A stretch of DNA of 64,000 bases, taken from NCBI GenBank assembly GCA_949592205.1, contig CATIUR010000003.1:17470001-17534000 (forward strand), in the 5' to 3' direction. The number at the start of each line of letters is the position of its first letter. The first letter of the stretch is position 1. The position numbers were made by a program, and so were the translations under genes. Under the pieces are notes generated by a model. It did no database searches, was not told where the DNA came from, and worked only from the letters and a program-made list of their open reading frames with translations. Shown here in pieces: positions 43,592 through 54,529 of the stretch. Origin of the DNA: Helichrysum umbraculigerum. Its lineage: Eukaryota > Streptophyta > Magnoliopsida > Asterales > Asteraceae.

Positions 43592-45716
43592 TGTAACACC
43601 ACAAATTTTTATCAGGATTTTAATTTCGTACGCGGATATAATTTTATAATGAAGTAATATGATATGAATGATAAGATATAGTGAAAAACGTAAAACGAAT
43701 TACCAGTTTCAGACTGTAAAATAGTAGAAATTAAAATAAGTATACAGATTATAGAGAAATGTCGTGGGTTTATTCTCTTTATTTCCAAAACATTCCAGGG
43801 ACATCGAGGGAGTAGAGAAAAACCCCCAAAACACAAATCCCATCCAAAATCTTCAATCAAACTTGAATCTAAGCTCTAATCTTTGAAGAATTAGTTCCTT
43901 TCATCATCTCTTTCAATCCTTTGATCTTTGTAAGTGATTTCTCTTAAGGTTTTAACCTAGTTTTGGATTTTTAGTGAGTTTATCATGGGTTATGACTAAT
44001 TAGTGAAATTAATACGAAATTAGGGTTAGGAATTGTTAGAATTGTTGTTTATGATTGTTCTTAAGTTAGTTTATGAAGAAATTACACCTTGAATATGATT
44101 AAATTGCTATAGGTGTTCTTGAGTAAAAATGGGGGTTTGATTAAATATGTATGAATTAGTGTTAATTAGTTAAAAGTGTGATCTATGATGCAATTAGAGT
44201 ATGAAAACTATGATAGAATATGATTTAAGTGAAAGTGTAAATGAATTGATTAGGTTAACCAAAGTGGGGGAGGGTTTAAAAGTGATTAATAGTTTAGAGC
44301 CTTGATTTATTGAACTTAAATATGTTGTTATGTGATGTATGTATAGATAATAAGAAGTTGGAATTGTTACTTTTGGTTGTACATTGTGAATCATCAATTC
44401 AAGATTAAGGTGAGTAATATAAGGATTTAATCAAGTAAATGGTTGTATTTGTTTCCGGATTACTTTCGAGTAAGAGGATCATACAACCATGTGAAGTTAA
44501 CTGTGTTTTATTTGTTTAAATTGTTAATTGTGGATTGTAGTGATATGAATTATGATTGTACATGTTACCGGATAGCTTCCGAGCTAGAGGTGGGTACAAT
44601 CATAAGTTAGTGATATGATGCTTATGAAGTTTATGATGTAGAGTTGCTAGTTCACTAGCATAGTGTTTATGTAGCCATGTTATGTATTATTTGGTTAAAT
44701 TGCTTATATGCTCACTAAGCACGAAGTGCTTATTGTTTAAGTGTTTCATGTTTAGGTGGAAGTGGTCAAGGGAAGGGGAAGACGGTTAAAGAGGATTAGA
44801 GTGGATTGCATGAAGTTAGTGTATGGCAAGTATTCTCTTTTATGTCGTTTGGATAAGACTTGTGTAATTCGCCCTTTATGACATGGTTTAAAAGTGAGTC
44901 ATGGTGAGCCATGACTTAAGCATTTTTGAAATAGTTTGACTTTGAATGTTAAGAACATGTGTAAGTTATGTATATTATGGTCTTGTAACTTTAAAGTTAA
45001 TGGTTGAATATAACTAGTGTTTATGAAATAGGTTTATGGTTGAAAATGGTCAAGATGTGTTTTTATTGGATATGGAGTGTTGACATGTAGTCAACCTTTC
45101 CATTGGTCAATTATGGGTTGTGATTGGCTAGTGAATGGGTCAAAGTAGCTTTTGTGGGCCAACGGGTCAAAAAGGGTCAATTTGGGTCGTTAAATGCACC
45201 TATAGTCTAAAACGGGTTAGGGAAAGATTAAGAGGTTGTGGTCAAGTCCTTTAACTTTGTTTTGATATGTATGAAGTGTGGTCACAGGCTTAGAATCTCA
45301 GCCTACATGGTTTGAGATTTAGTTTGTTCACTAAATGTGTCATTTTAGTGTCGAAGTGAGTCAAACGTTCAAATCACGTGTTATTGTAAAAATTTGAAAA
45401 GTACAAAAAGGGAAGTCTGTATTTTGGTCATATGAAGGTGTCTGCAATTTTCTATGGTCTGATTCCTTGCGGTTTAAAAATTATGCGTGTTTGAATTTGG
45501 TTCTAAAACCTTAGTCTGTGTTACCACTAGAACAAGCTTGTTCTAGCCTAAAACAAGGTTGTTTTACCTCTTTGTACTCATGGCTGGTAATTTACATACT
45601 CCATTGTCTTTTTTTGGGTCAAAATCTAAAGATGAATATACGGTATTAAATGTACGAGATGTGGGACCGAGGTGTGGGACCCGGAAAAAAAATGGTTCTG
45701 TTTTCGGGGCGTTTCA
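43592..45716 (+). repeat. Array LTR 3 (2125 bp)
   Basis: Inner subtype, nearly identical to LTR 2. It ends GGCGTTTCA at 45716. Confidence 0.95.
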
Positions 45717-46059
45717 AGTTGGTATCAGAGCGATAGTTTAAGAGAATTATGTAATCCACTTTAGGATTACGTAGTCTTAAACTATTATGAATGCATGATT
45801 ATGTTTTTATATGATTTTAAGATTTGTTGTTATGACTGATTGTGTTTAAGGGTAATGAATAGAAGTGTGTGGTAAGTCTAATATGATTTCGTCTGGCCAA
45901 CGAAATTAATATTATACTATTGCACATGGGTGATTCATAGCACTTAAACATAATGCAGATTAGGAGAGAATTGTTTTGATAAATTGTGCATGCAGTTTAA
46001 TTGTTGTTTATATTATCTGAAGATTGAAGGTGTTAACTAAATTGTTGATTTTGTGTTAG
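45717..46059 (+). promoter_or_regulatory. Primer site and leader, array unit 3
   Basis: The primer site TGGTATCAGAGCG starts at 45720. The leader is non-coding. Confidence 0.85.
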
Positions 46060-46315
46060 ATGGATGCTACTAAGAATACTAGTGAACGTTCTCCCCCGCG
46101 TGAGGAGAACAGAAATTTGACTCATGAGGAAGAAGTAATGATAAAGAGGATAGTTGGACAATCTCTAGAAGCCTTTACCCCAACGATGATTACTAGAATG
46201 GAAAACATGTTGACCGAGAGATTTAGTGAGTTTGAAAGACAACATATAGCTCCTTTAAGAAATGTAGGAACATCCTCAACCCATGTAGAGACGAATAAAG
46301 AGAAAGAGAAGTTTG
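46060..46315 (+). pseudogene. gag: Gag of array unit 3, 5' part
   Basis: The first 85 codons of Gag, interrupted after EKEKF by Tekay C. The final GTTTG (46311-46315) is the target duplication. The visible frame ends one codon into the Tekay C LTR. Confidence 0.93.
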
Positions 46316-48943
46316 TGTAACACCCCCAAATTTGATGATTTGCGGAAGCTTGATTTGGGTGTTACTAATCAATAACAAAGCACAAAGATAAATAGCAAAC
46401 GACTCTATATGCGTCATTTTAACAAAATATATTGATAACTGAAATGTTTACAACATTTAAAGCTTTACATAGCTCGAGTTAAATAAAATGAGATTTCAGT
46501 ACATAAGTACTTATACAAAATATACTAATGCAAGAAAATCTCAATCGTCTGTATGCTGACTCGAGCTAAATCCTGAAGCAGAAACATCCTACTGCTGGGT
46601 ACCTGCGATATATGCTAAAAGGTCAGCTATAAAGCTGGTGAGCTCACAGGTTTGAAATCAAGTAATATCGTATGAACCGCAAGATTTAAATAATGAATTG
46701 CATCCAGCAATTAAATAATGAATTGCATCCAGCAATTAAATAGTGAATTGCATCCAGCAATTTAATGATAATCATCGTGTATACAGCCATGAGCACATAG
46801 TTGAGCTTAACTCGAGGGCCGGGTCCCCTATAGAGAATTCCGGGCGAGGTGCCTCCACGAATGCCTAATCCACATTCGTCTTCCCAAATATTAGTACGTC
46901 CGTTTACCCGGTTAGTGCTTGCTAACCCGGACGAGGAGGGTCAATCCTATATGGTACCATATACTAATATTCACGCTACAACGTATTAACAACTATGCTG
47001 ACGGAGGACTTTCAAATGATTAGTTTCGAAAAACTCATGTAGTATATGAAAAGTTTGGTACTTGCGTTCACATGTTAAAAGTTTGAGCAGTATATCACAC
47101 CCCTGAGTAAAACAGTAAAAAGAGGGGCTATGAGACTCACCTGAGTCTGAATGCGTTTAAACAAACGTAAGTTGATTAGCCGAAATGAAGTCCAAAGACT
47201 TGTAACCTGAGGGTGTCCACGACACGCGATGGTTATAAATATGATTGGGTATCTTAAAAGATCACCCCTGCAGTTGTTCGTCCAACTATAATGTCCAAAT
47301 ATCCACTATTTGGTTGATATGTTTAAGTGTTTGAAAAGTGTACGACCCGTTGGTGACTAGTTTGAAATAATAACTTCAAGTATTATTATCAAGTTATCGA
47401 TGTTTTGCACTTACAAAAGTGTCCCAAAGTGTTTTATAAGTCGTATCGTATAAAGATTTGAGGTTGTAAAAGTTCGACACTTAGTGAAATTTAAGTTAGA
47501 AAATCTGCTGTTTTATGCGACACTATATGCGTCACTTACATGTTCTATGCGTCACTTGTGAAGTGTCGGGTATTGGTGTCAGTGTAAGAGTATGCGTCAC
47601 TGAGATAGTGTCGTGTAACATATTTATGCGTCACTTAGAAAGTGACGGGTTCCGTAACATAGCGGCACTCCAGGAGTATCGTGTAAGAGAATGGTTTTCT
47701 GACATTTAGGCGTCACTTAAGAAGTGACGTGCAATATAGCGACACTTAAGAAGTGTCGTGTAAAAGAGTATGGCGGCATTAAGGGAGTGACGTTAAGTAG
47801 TGTCGGGTAACATAAAGGGCGGCACTAGAGAAGTGTCGTTAAATAGTTTATGCGTCACTATGGAAGTGACGGTATGAGGTTCGAGTGACGTCACCGGACG
47901 TCACTTGTTTCTACCGAAAGTGTAAGCTTCTACGGGTAATAGCGGCACTTATGAAGTGTCGCATGGTTTCTACTGAAAGTTATAGGTATGCGTCACTACC
48001 GAAGTGACGGTATATGTGTGATAGCGTCACTTAAGTGACGCTAGTACTGTTTTTGGCATTCCTGCGACACTTAAGGCTGTTCGACGGATTTCGAGCAAAA
48101 CTCATGTTTTCGGGTTTCCGATCGTTCTAATATTTTTACCCAACCCTTATAGGGACATTATAAGCATAAACAAACAACTAGAAAGTGAAAACACTAGAAA
48201 TCGAGAGATGTCGGGATTTGTCGGAAACTTACAAAGTGTCGGATGAGAAATCCGAAAAGATAGGATGATAGATCGTGATGCGGTGGTCGTTTTCTTCCAA
48301 AGGAGTAGTATAATCCAAGGCCGTTTGGTGCGTTTATTTTGCGTTTTTGAGAGAATTTGGAGGTGGTGGTGAGTAGAGAAAAAAGAAAAGAGAGAGGAAG
48401 TAGAGAGAGAGTGAGTGGGTTAGAATGAGAAAGAAAGAGAAGGGGAATGGGAGGTTATCCTCCCATTTTCCAGTCTCCGTTCCCCGCGCGGTGCTCGTTT
48501 GCTCCGTCGTTTAAACGTTAAACAGTTATTTTACCTTTTAATTGGTACATTTTAAAATACAATTTATTACGCGGTATTTTATTTAAATATTTTACTAATC
48601 ACTTTATATTTGAATTATAAAAAGTAAGTTAATTTGTTTGCGAGGTTTACATTTTAAATTATGAAATTTCTGATTGTACGATACGAATAAATACGAAATA
48701 TTATCATAATAATATTTTTGACATAACAACTTTATTTAATAAAATTAGTCACCAACGTCCGTATAAAATTGAATCGAAATACATTCGATTTAAATTGCGT
48801 ACGATTTAACCAAATCGCATTTTCGTATATATTCAAAAATATATATATAATTCGATACATTAATTAGCCTAACAAGGAACTAATTACATGTATTAACATA
48901 TGATTAGGCACTAATTACTAGTCCTAATTTGGCGGGTGTTACA
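46316..48943 (-). repeat. 3' LTR of Tekay C (left copy, 2628 bp)
   Basis: It runs from TGTAACACC to GGTGTTACA. It has the same internal parts as the right copy, offset by 8214 bp: hairpin array 47515-48042, leader splice-like signals and three direct repeats of about 29 bp containing TGAATTGCATCCAGCAATT at 46694-46765. Confidence 0.95.
47515..48042. repeat. Hairpin array, Tekay C left LTR
   Basis: About a dozen short inverted repeats of the form CGTCACTT-loop-AAGTGACG. Variants CGACACTT-loop-AAGTGTCG keep pairing through compensating changes. The array ends in a perfect 20-bp palindrome (arm AGCGTCACTT) at 48023-48042. GTGACGTCAC occurs near 47883. It matches the copy at 55729-56256. Confidence 0.88.
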
Positions 48944-48955
48944 TTCTCCCCCTGT
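48944..48955 (-). promoter_or_regulatory. Polypurine tract of Tekay C
   Basis: On the minus strand the tract reads ACAGGGGGAGAA, directly before the 3' LTR. Confidence 0.88.
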
Positions 48956-48977
48956 TAGAAGAATTTCGTCCCGAAAT

Positions 48978-51900
48978 TTAGCTCGAAGTCGTGTTTGATG
49001 TAGAATCAGTGAAAAGTTGAGGATATTTGAGTCGTATTTGGTCTTCCCGTTCCCAGGTGAATTCCGGACCATGCCGCGAATTCCATCTGACCTTGACGAT
49101 GGGAATACGACTTTGTTTCAGTTGTTTGACCTCACGGTCCATAATTTCAGCGGGTTCCTCAACGAAATGAAGTTTATTGTCAACACGAATTTCATCTAAT
49201 GGAATAATAAGTGTCTCATCAGACAGACACTTCTTCAAATTTGAGATATGAAAAGTAGGGTGCACGCTGCTGAGTTCAGATGGCAGCTGCAATCGATAAG
49301 CTACGGGGCCAATCCGTTCAAGGATCTCGAAAGGCCCGATGTATCTGGGATTCAACTTCCCGCGTTTGCCAAAACGGATGACGCCTTTCCAAGGCGATAC
49401 TTTCAAGAGAACTCGATCCCCAACTTGGAACTCGAGTGGTTTGCGTCTCACGTCAGCATAACTTTTCTGACGATCACGTGCGTCTTTGAGTCTGTTTTGG
49501 ATTTCCACAATTTTCTCAGTGGTGGCGTGTATGAGTTCAGGACCAGTGAGTTGACTATCTCCCACCTCAGTCCAACAGATCGGTGATCGGCACTTACGAC
49601 CGTACAGTGCCTCAAAAGGTGCAGCCTTAATGCTGGCGTGATAAATGTTATTGTACGAAAATTCGCACAACGGTAGATGTTTTTCCCAGTTTGTACCGAA
49701 ATCAACTACGCAGGCTCGTAGCATGTCTTCCAGTGTTTGAATGGTTCGTTCACTTTGGTCATCGGTTTGAGGATGATACGCGGTACTCATATCGAGACGG
49801 GTACCCATAGCTTTCTGAAGTGATTGCCAAAAGTGAGAAGTGAAACGGGCATCCCTGTCAGAGATGATTGAGACTGGAACACCGTGATGAGAAACGATTT
49901 CCTTGATGTAGATTTGTGTAAGGCGTTCCATTTTATCGTTTTCCTTGATTGCCAGGAAATGAGCAGATTTGGTGAGACGATCGACGATCACCCAAATGGT
50001 ATCGCAACCGCTCGACGACTTGGGTAGTTTGGTTATGAAATCCATGGCAATTTGATCCCATTTCCATTCAGGGATTTCAGGTTGTTGAAGTAAACCAGGT
50101 GGTTTCTGATGTTCGGTTTTGACTTTCGAGCAAGTAAGACACTTGCTGACATAAGTGGCGATTTCGGCTTTCATGTTTGGCCACCAATAAAATTCCTTGA
50201 TACCGTGGTACATCTTATCAGATCCCGGATGAATAGAATATTTAGACTTGTGAGCCTCGTCCATCACCAAGTCTCTTAGGTTCCCAAAACTAGGTAACCA
50301 GATTCGGTTTGAGAAATACCTAATCCCGTTAGGTTTGATTTCAAATTGTTTGTCAATGCCCCGCAAGGCTTCATTTTTGATGTTTTCAGATTTCAGGGCT
50401 TCGATCTGAGCGGTATGAATTCGAATGGTAAGATCGTTATGAATGGTCATACTGAGGGCTCGGACTCGAAGTGGTTTAGGTCGTTCCTTTCGACTGAGGG
50501 CATCGGCTACAACATTAGCCTTCCCTGGATGGTACTTGATCTCGCAATCGTAATCGGTAAGCAACTCGACCCATCGACGTTGCCTCATATTGAGATCCTT
50601 CTGATCGAAGATATGTTGGAGACTTTTATGATCGGTAAAAATGGTGCACTTAGTGCCGTAGAGATAATGTCTCCAGATTTTGAGAGCAAAAACGACAGCT
50701 CCAAGTTCGAGATCGTGAGTGGTGTAGTTCTTTTCATGAATTTTTAGCTGTCGTGAGGCATAAGCAATGACCTTGTCTCGTTGCATCAGTACGCAACCAA
50801 GACCTTGGTGAGAAGCATCGCAGTATACCACGAAGTCATCGGTGCCTTCGGGTAAGGATAAAATTGGAGCACTGCAAAGCTTTTGTTTCAGAAGTTGGAA
50901 CGCTGACTCTTGTTTCTCGGTCCAATCGAACCTTTTGTCCTTCTGAGTCAGTACCGTGAGTGATTGAGCTATTTTGGAGAAATTTTCGATAAATCGCCGA
51001 TAGTACCCAGCAAGACCCAAGAATTGTCGTACTTCTGTTGCAGAGGTGGGTGCTTGCCAGTCTTTGATAGCCTCGATCTTTGATGGGTCCACGTGAATTC
51101 CCTGACTGTCGATCACGCGACCAAGAAATTGAACGGTTTGAATCCAGAACTCACACTTAGAGAATTTGGCATAAAGCTCCTCGTGTCTAAGTAGTTCAAG
51201 GATGGTCTTAAGGTGTTGCGCATGTTCCTGCTCGTTGCGCGAGTAAATGAGTATGTCATCAATAAAGACAATGACAAACTTATCGAGGTAAGGTTTGCAC
51301 ACCCGATTCATAAGGTCCATGAATACAGTCGGTGCGTTGGTTAGACCAAAGGGCATCACTTGGAATTCGTAGTGCCCGTAACGAGTTCTGAAAGCTGTTT
51401 TCGGAATATCGGCGTCGCGAACTCGTAATTGATGATAACCTGATCGCAGATCGATTTTTGAGTAGAAACTTGAACCCTGAAGTTGGTCGAATAGATCATC
51501 AATGCGAGGAAGTGGGTATCGGTTTTTGACGGTCAATTTGTTCAACTCTCGATAGTCGATGCACATTCGAAATGAACCGTCCTTCTTTTTGACAAATAAG
51601 ACTGGAGCTCCCCAAGGTGAAGAACTCGGTCTAATGAATCCTCGATCCAGAAGTTCCTGTAACTGAGAGGACAACTCCTGAAGTTCCGATGGGGCTAAAC
51701 GGTATGGTGCGCGGGCCACCGGTGCGGCACCCGGCACAAGATCAATCGAGAACTCAACCTGTCTAGACGGAGGTAGACCAGGCAATTCTTCCGGAAAGAC
51801 TTCGGGAAAATCTCTAACAATTGGCACATCCTCAAGTCGCTCCTCTTCCGACTTCTTCTCGGTGATGTGTGCGAGTATGGCAGGGTAACCCTTTCTCAGA

Positions 51901-53426
51901 AATTTTTGGGTTTTTAAGCAGGAGATTATATTGAGTCCCGTCCCACCGGTCTCCCCCTGTATGATCAAGGTTCCACCAACGGCGAGTGGGATACGGACAA
52001 TTTTATCGTGACAAACGATTTCAGCTCGATGTTTGGACAACCAGTCCATTCCAATGATGACGTCGAAACTTCCGATTTCAATGGGTATAAGGTCGATCGA
52101 AAAGGTTTCGTCAGCTAGGTTTAAAGTGCAATTAGGTATCACACTGGTGGTTTCTACAAGTTTTCCATTTGCTAGCTCTACAGTGTACTTAACATCTAAG
52201 GCAACAGGAGTGATGCCAAGTAATGGGTAAAAATCATCGGAGATAAAGCTTCTATCAGCACCAGTATCAAATAGAACAGAAGCAGTTAAGTTGTTGAGGA
52301 GAAACATACCCGAGACCACATTCGGGTCTTGGCGGGCGTCCCCAGATTTGATGACGAAAGCTCTGCTGCGAGTGTTGTTGTTGTTGTTGTTGCGGTTGTT
52401 GTTGTTGTTGCTCTTCAGTTTTGGGCACGAGTCTCTGAAATGCCCAGGTTTCCCACACTCAAAGCATACTTTGGGTGGTTTGGTGTTGTTGTTGGGATTG
52501 TTGTTGGAGGGAGAGCGGCAGTCTATGGTGAGATGACCGTACCTCTTGCAGTTGTTGCAAAAGGGACCACAGGAACCCTCATGGTGTCGGCTGCACTTGG
52601 GACAATATGGTTTGCTCCCAGTGTAACCCCGGATGATATCAGTGGTGGTGTTGTAGGCTTTGATGGTGTCAGGTTTCTTGTTTTGTTGGTTGGAGTGGTT
52701 GTTGTGGTAGTCTGACCACTTGCGTTTGTTGTTTTGGGAGGATGAAGTGGGTGGTTCAGAATCTTGGCTCATAGACATCAGGTCTTGGGCCAATGAGATT
52801 GCACCGTCAATGGTGGTTGGTTTGGAAGAGATGACGTGTCCCCGAACAAAATCAGGGAGACCAAGGGCGTACTTCCTGATTTTATCAGGTTCAGTGCTTA
52901 CCATAGCTGGGCGGAGGGCAGCTAGTTGTTGAAACCTGGTGGTGTAACCATCGATGTCACCACCCTGAACCTTCAAATTCCAAAACTCCTCATCTAGCTT
53001 TTGGAGTTTGGCGATAGAGCAGTATTTGGCAGTGAGTTTTGCCTTTAATTCCTCCCAAGTGAGTTGGTAGGCAATGTCAGCACCCACTGATTGGGTATAT
53101 GAATTCCACCAAGAGTGGGCATCATCTTCAAGAGAGCAGGTGGCGAAGTTTACTTTGTCGTTCTCCGCGCATTTACTAACACGGAAAACAGTTTCCATTT
53201 TCTCGAACCATCTGATCAGTCCGATGGCTCCTTCAGAACCCTTGAAGCTCGAGGGTTTGCAGCTTTGGAAGTCCTTGTAAGAACAAGGTTTGACGGCAGA
53301 GGTTCCAGCGGTATCGCTGTTTCTTGCGGAGTTTGGTGGGGTATTCCGAGCCAAGGCTTCAGTAACAGCCTGGGTTATGAGTGACGTAATCTGAGCATCG
53401 GTGTAAGGTCTCGTCTTTGGCGGCAT
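48978..53426 (-). CDS. gag-pol: Gag-Pol polyprotein of Tekay C, intact
   Basis: A single frame of 1482 residues. Gag covers about residues 45-260 (AHSWWNSYTQ, YTTRFQQLA). Zinc motifs: C275/C278/C286, CX2CX4HX4C at 290-303 and at 321-334. The protease active site DTGA is at 387-390. RT contains FIDD near 720, RNase H starts YCDASH near 868, and the integrase D, D, E lie near 1128, 1190 and 1227. The motif reads TDDQSER where Tekay A has TDGQSER; the Glu is kept. The chromodomain-like tail, about 1420-1475, includes SRIPIVKVRWNS and GPEFTWERED. Gag packages the RNA; Pol matures the proteins, copies RNA to DNA and integrates it. Gag and Pol share one frame without a shift, as in other Tekay/Del elements. 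The start ATG is the first in frame and matches the family start MPPK. Confidence 0.96.
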   Translation of the reverse strand: MPPKTRPYTDAQITSLITQAVTEALARNTPPNSARNSDTAGTSAVKPCSYKDFQSCKPSSFKGSEGAIGLIRWFEKMETVFRVSKCAENDKVNFATCSLEDDAHSWWNSYTQSVGADIAYQLTWEELKAKLTAKYCSIAKLQKLDEEFWNLKVQGGDIDGYTTRFQQLAALRPAMVSTEPDKIRKYALGLPDFVRGHVISSKPTTIDGAISLAQDLMSMSQDSEPPTSSSQNNKRKWSDYHNNHSNQQNKKPDTIKAYNTTTDIIRGYTGSKPYCPKCSRHHEGSCGPFCNNCKRYGHLTIDCRSPSNNNPNNNTKPPKVCFECGKPGHFRDSCPKLKSNNNNNRNNNNNNTRSRAFVIKSGDARQDPNVVSGMFLLNNLTASVLFDTGADRSFISDDFYPLLGITPVALDVKYTVELANGKLVETTSVIPNCTLNLADETFSIDLIPIEIGSFDVIIGMDWLSKHRAEIVCHDKIVRIPLAVGGTLIIQGETGGTGLNIISCLKTQKFLRKGYPAILAHITEKKSEEERLEDVPIVRDFPEVFPEELPGLPPSRQVEFSIDLVPGAAPVARAPYRLAPSELQELSSQLQELLDRGFIRPSSSPWGAPVLFVKKKDGSFRMCIDYRELNKLTVKNRYPLPRIDDLFDQLQGSSFYSKIDLRSGYHQLRVRDADIPKTAFRTRYGHYEFQVMPFGLTNAPTVFMDLMNRVCKPYLDKFVIVFIDDILIYSRNEQEHAQHLKTILELLRHEELYAKFSKCEFWIQTVQFLGRVIDSQGIHVDPSKIEAIKDWQAPTSATEVRQFLGLAGYYRRFIENFSKIAQSLTVLTQKDKRFDWTEKQESAFQLLKQKLCSAPILSLPEGTDDFVVYCDASHQGLGCVLMQRDKVIAYASRQLKIHEKNYTTHDLELGAVVFALKIWRHYLYGTKCTIFTDHKSLQHIFDQKDLNMRQRRWVELLTDYDCEIKYHPGKANVVADALSRKERPKPLRVRALSMTIHNDLTIRIHTAQIEALKSENIKNEALRGIDKQFEIKPNGIRYFSNRIWLPSFGNLRDLVMDEAHKSKYSIHPGSDKMYHGIKEFYWWPNMKAEIATYVSKCLTCSKVKTEHQKPPGLLQQPEIPEWKWDQIAMDFITKLPKSSSGCDTIWVIVDRLTKSAHFLAIKENDKMERLTQIYIKEIVSHHGVPVSIISDRDARFTSHFWQSLQKAMGTRLDMSTAYHPQTDDQSERTIQTLEDMLRACVVDFGTNWEKHLPLCEFSYNNIYHASIKAAPFEALYGRKCRSPICWTEVGDSQLTGPELIHATTEKIVEIQNRLKDARDRQKSYADVRRKPLEFQVGDRVLLKVSPWKGVIRFGKRGKLNPRYIGPFEILERIGPVAYRLQLPSELSSVHPTFHISNLKKCLSDETLIIPLDEIRVDNKLHFVEEPAEIMDREVKQLKQSRIPIVKVRWNSRHGPEFTWEREDQIRLKYPQLFTDSTSNTTSS

Positions 53427-53716
53427 GATTCTTCAATAAAAGAAAATGAAGATACATAAGATTTCGTAGAGAAGTTGTATTTGTTATAGATGTACATGTA
53501 TAAAAGCAGTAATACATGACATAGTATGGAAAAATGAAAATCAATAGAAGTTGGGACATCAAGGGATATTTGATAGATAATACGAGTCCAAAGGTTACAT
53601 CCTACATATGTATTACAAAAGATGTTGGGAATTGTTACATCCGACCGAATTATAGAGTAGCGCGTAGATAGTTACTAGATTACAGGATAGATCACAAGAC
53701 CAATACTATACTAGTC
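53427..53716 (-). other. Spacer between extra ORF and gag of Tekay C
   Basis: A non-coding stretch of about 290 bp. No RNA gene or domain is seen. Confidence 0.5.
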
Positions 53717-54201
53717 TTAAAGTAGATTAATTTGTTCCATCATCGTGACAAGACGGTCCACAGTGTTTGCAAGCCTGCTAGCTTGTCGGGCGTTGTCTTC
53801 TGCTAGCGCAAGTCGTTGTGTTAGTCCGCGCGCATACTCTTCTGCTTCATGTGAGCGTTGCTCACATTCTTCCATCCTTTGTTGTAGAAGGGCATTTTCC
53901 ACCCTTATTTCTATTATTTGGTTGCGAAGGACATCCATGTTGTTGTTTGTGGTTTCAAGGTCGTCGGAGACTTGTTCGATGCGTTCAAGGGATGTAAGTC
54001 TCCAGTTTCGTTTGTTTCCTGCAACACGACATCCATGGTGCGAAGTCGCTGCTCGTGTTGATTCACCCTGGCGGCTAAGGCCGGTAAGGTGGAATGAGTG
54101 GGATACGGGCCAGCCCGAGGCAACCTGGAGTTCCTCCTTGCTACCCTTGGGTTCTGCGACCCGGATTGAGAACGAGATGAATTTGATGGAATGTTTGCCA
54201 T
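53717..54201 (-). pseudogene. Extra ORF between primer site and gag (Tekay C), frameshifted
   Basis: Two overlapping frames look like one gene split by a one-base change near 53985-54005. The first, from 54201, starts MANIPSNSSRS and is Ser/Arg-rich. The second runs to 53717 and is strongly heptad-like (IEIRVENALLQQRMEECEQR, then a Leu/Ala-rich helix), a probable coiled coil. Tekay B has a counterpart at 13430-14002. The protein family is unknown to me. A coiled-coil accessory or structural role is inferred. Loss of frame beside an intact gag-pol suggests a very recent hit or that the product is dispensable. Confidence 0.6.
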
Positions 54202-54508
54202 TTCTGAGACAAAGCGTTAGTAAGATTGAGGCCTATATTCATATAGCTCCTATATAATATAGCCTATTGAGTGTCTAGCATAAACATGTTCAAGTCTCGG
54301 TTCTCTCGAGGTCAGAGTCTTCTATTGTATCCTGTTCAGCCATAACTACTTTCAGATCTTACATCATCTTTGCTTAATTGTACATAGTTGATCAGGCTAT
54401 GTTAAATTAAACTCGTATGCTGTAATCCCTGAACCAGTCATACCTAATAAGGAATACTGCCTAATGGTCATAGTCTAGGCTCACTAAATGCAACCTAGTT
54501 CACTATAA
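54202..54508 (-). other. Leader of Tekay C
   Basis: Non-coding leader between primer site and the extra ORF, with partial similarity to the Tekay B leader (AGGCTATATTATATAGG near 54240-54265, in reverse). Confidence 0.5.
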
Positions 54509-54526
54509 CCTTAGGCTCTGATACCA
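54509..54526 (-). promoter_or_regulatory. Primer binding site of Tekay C (initiator tRNA-Met type)
   Basis: Minus strand TGGTATCAGAGCCTAAGG, three bases inside the LTR. Identical to Tekay B. Confidence 0.92.
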
Positions 54527-54529
54527 ATC

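Noticed and set aside
47515..48042. CRISPR-like array
   Set aside because: The units are imperfect hairpins of variable spacing without true spacers, inside a plant LTR and duplicated in the partner LTR. No cas gene is present.
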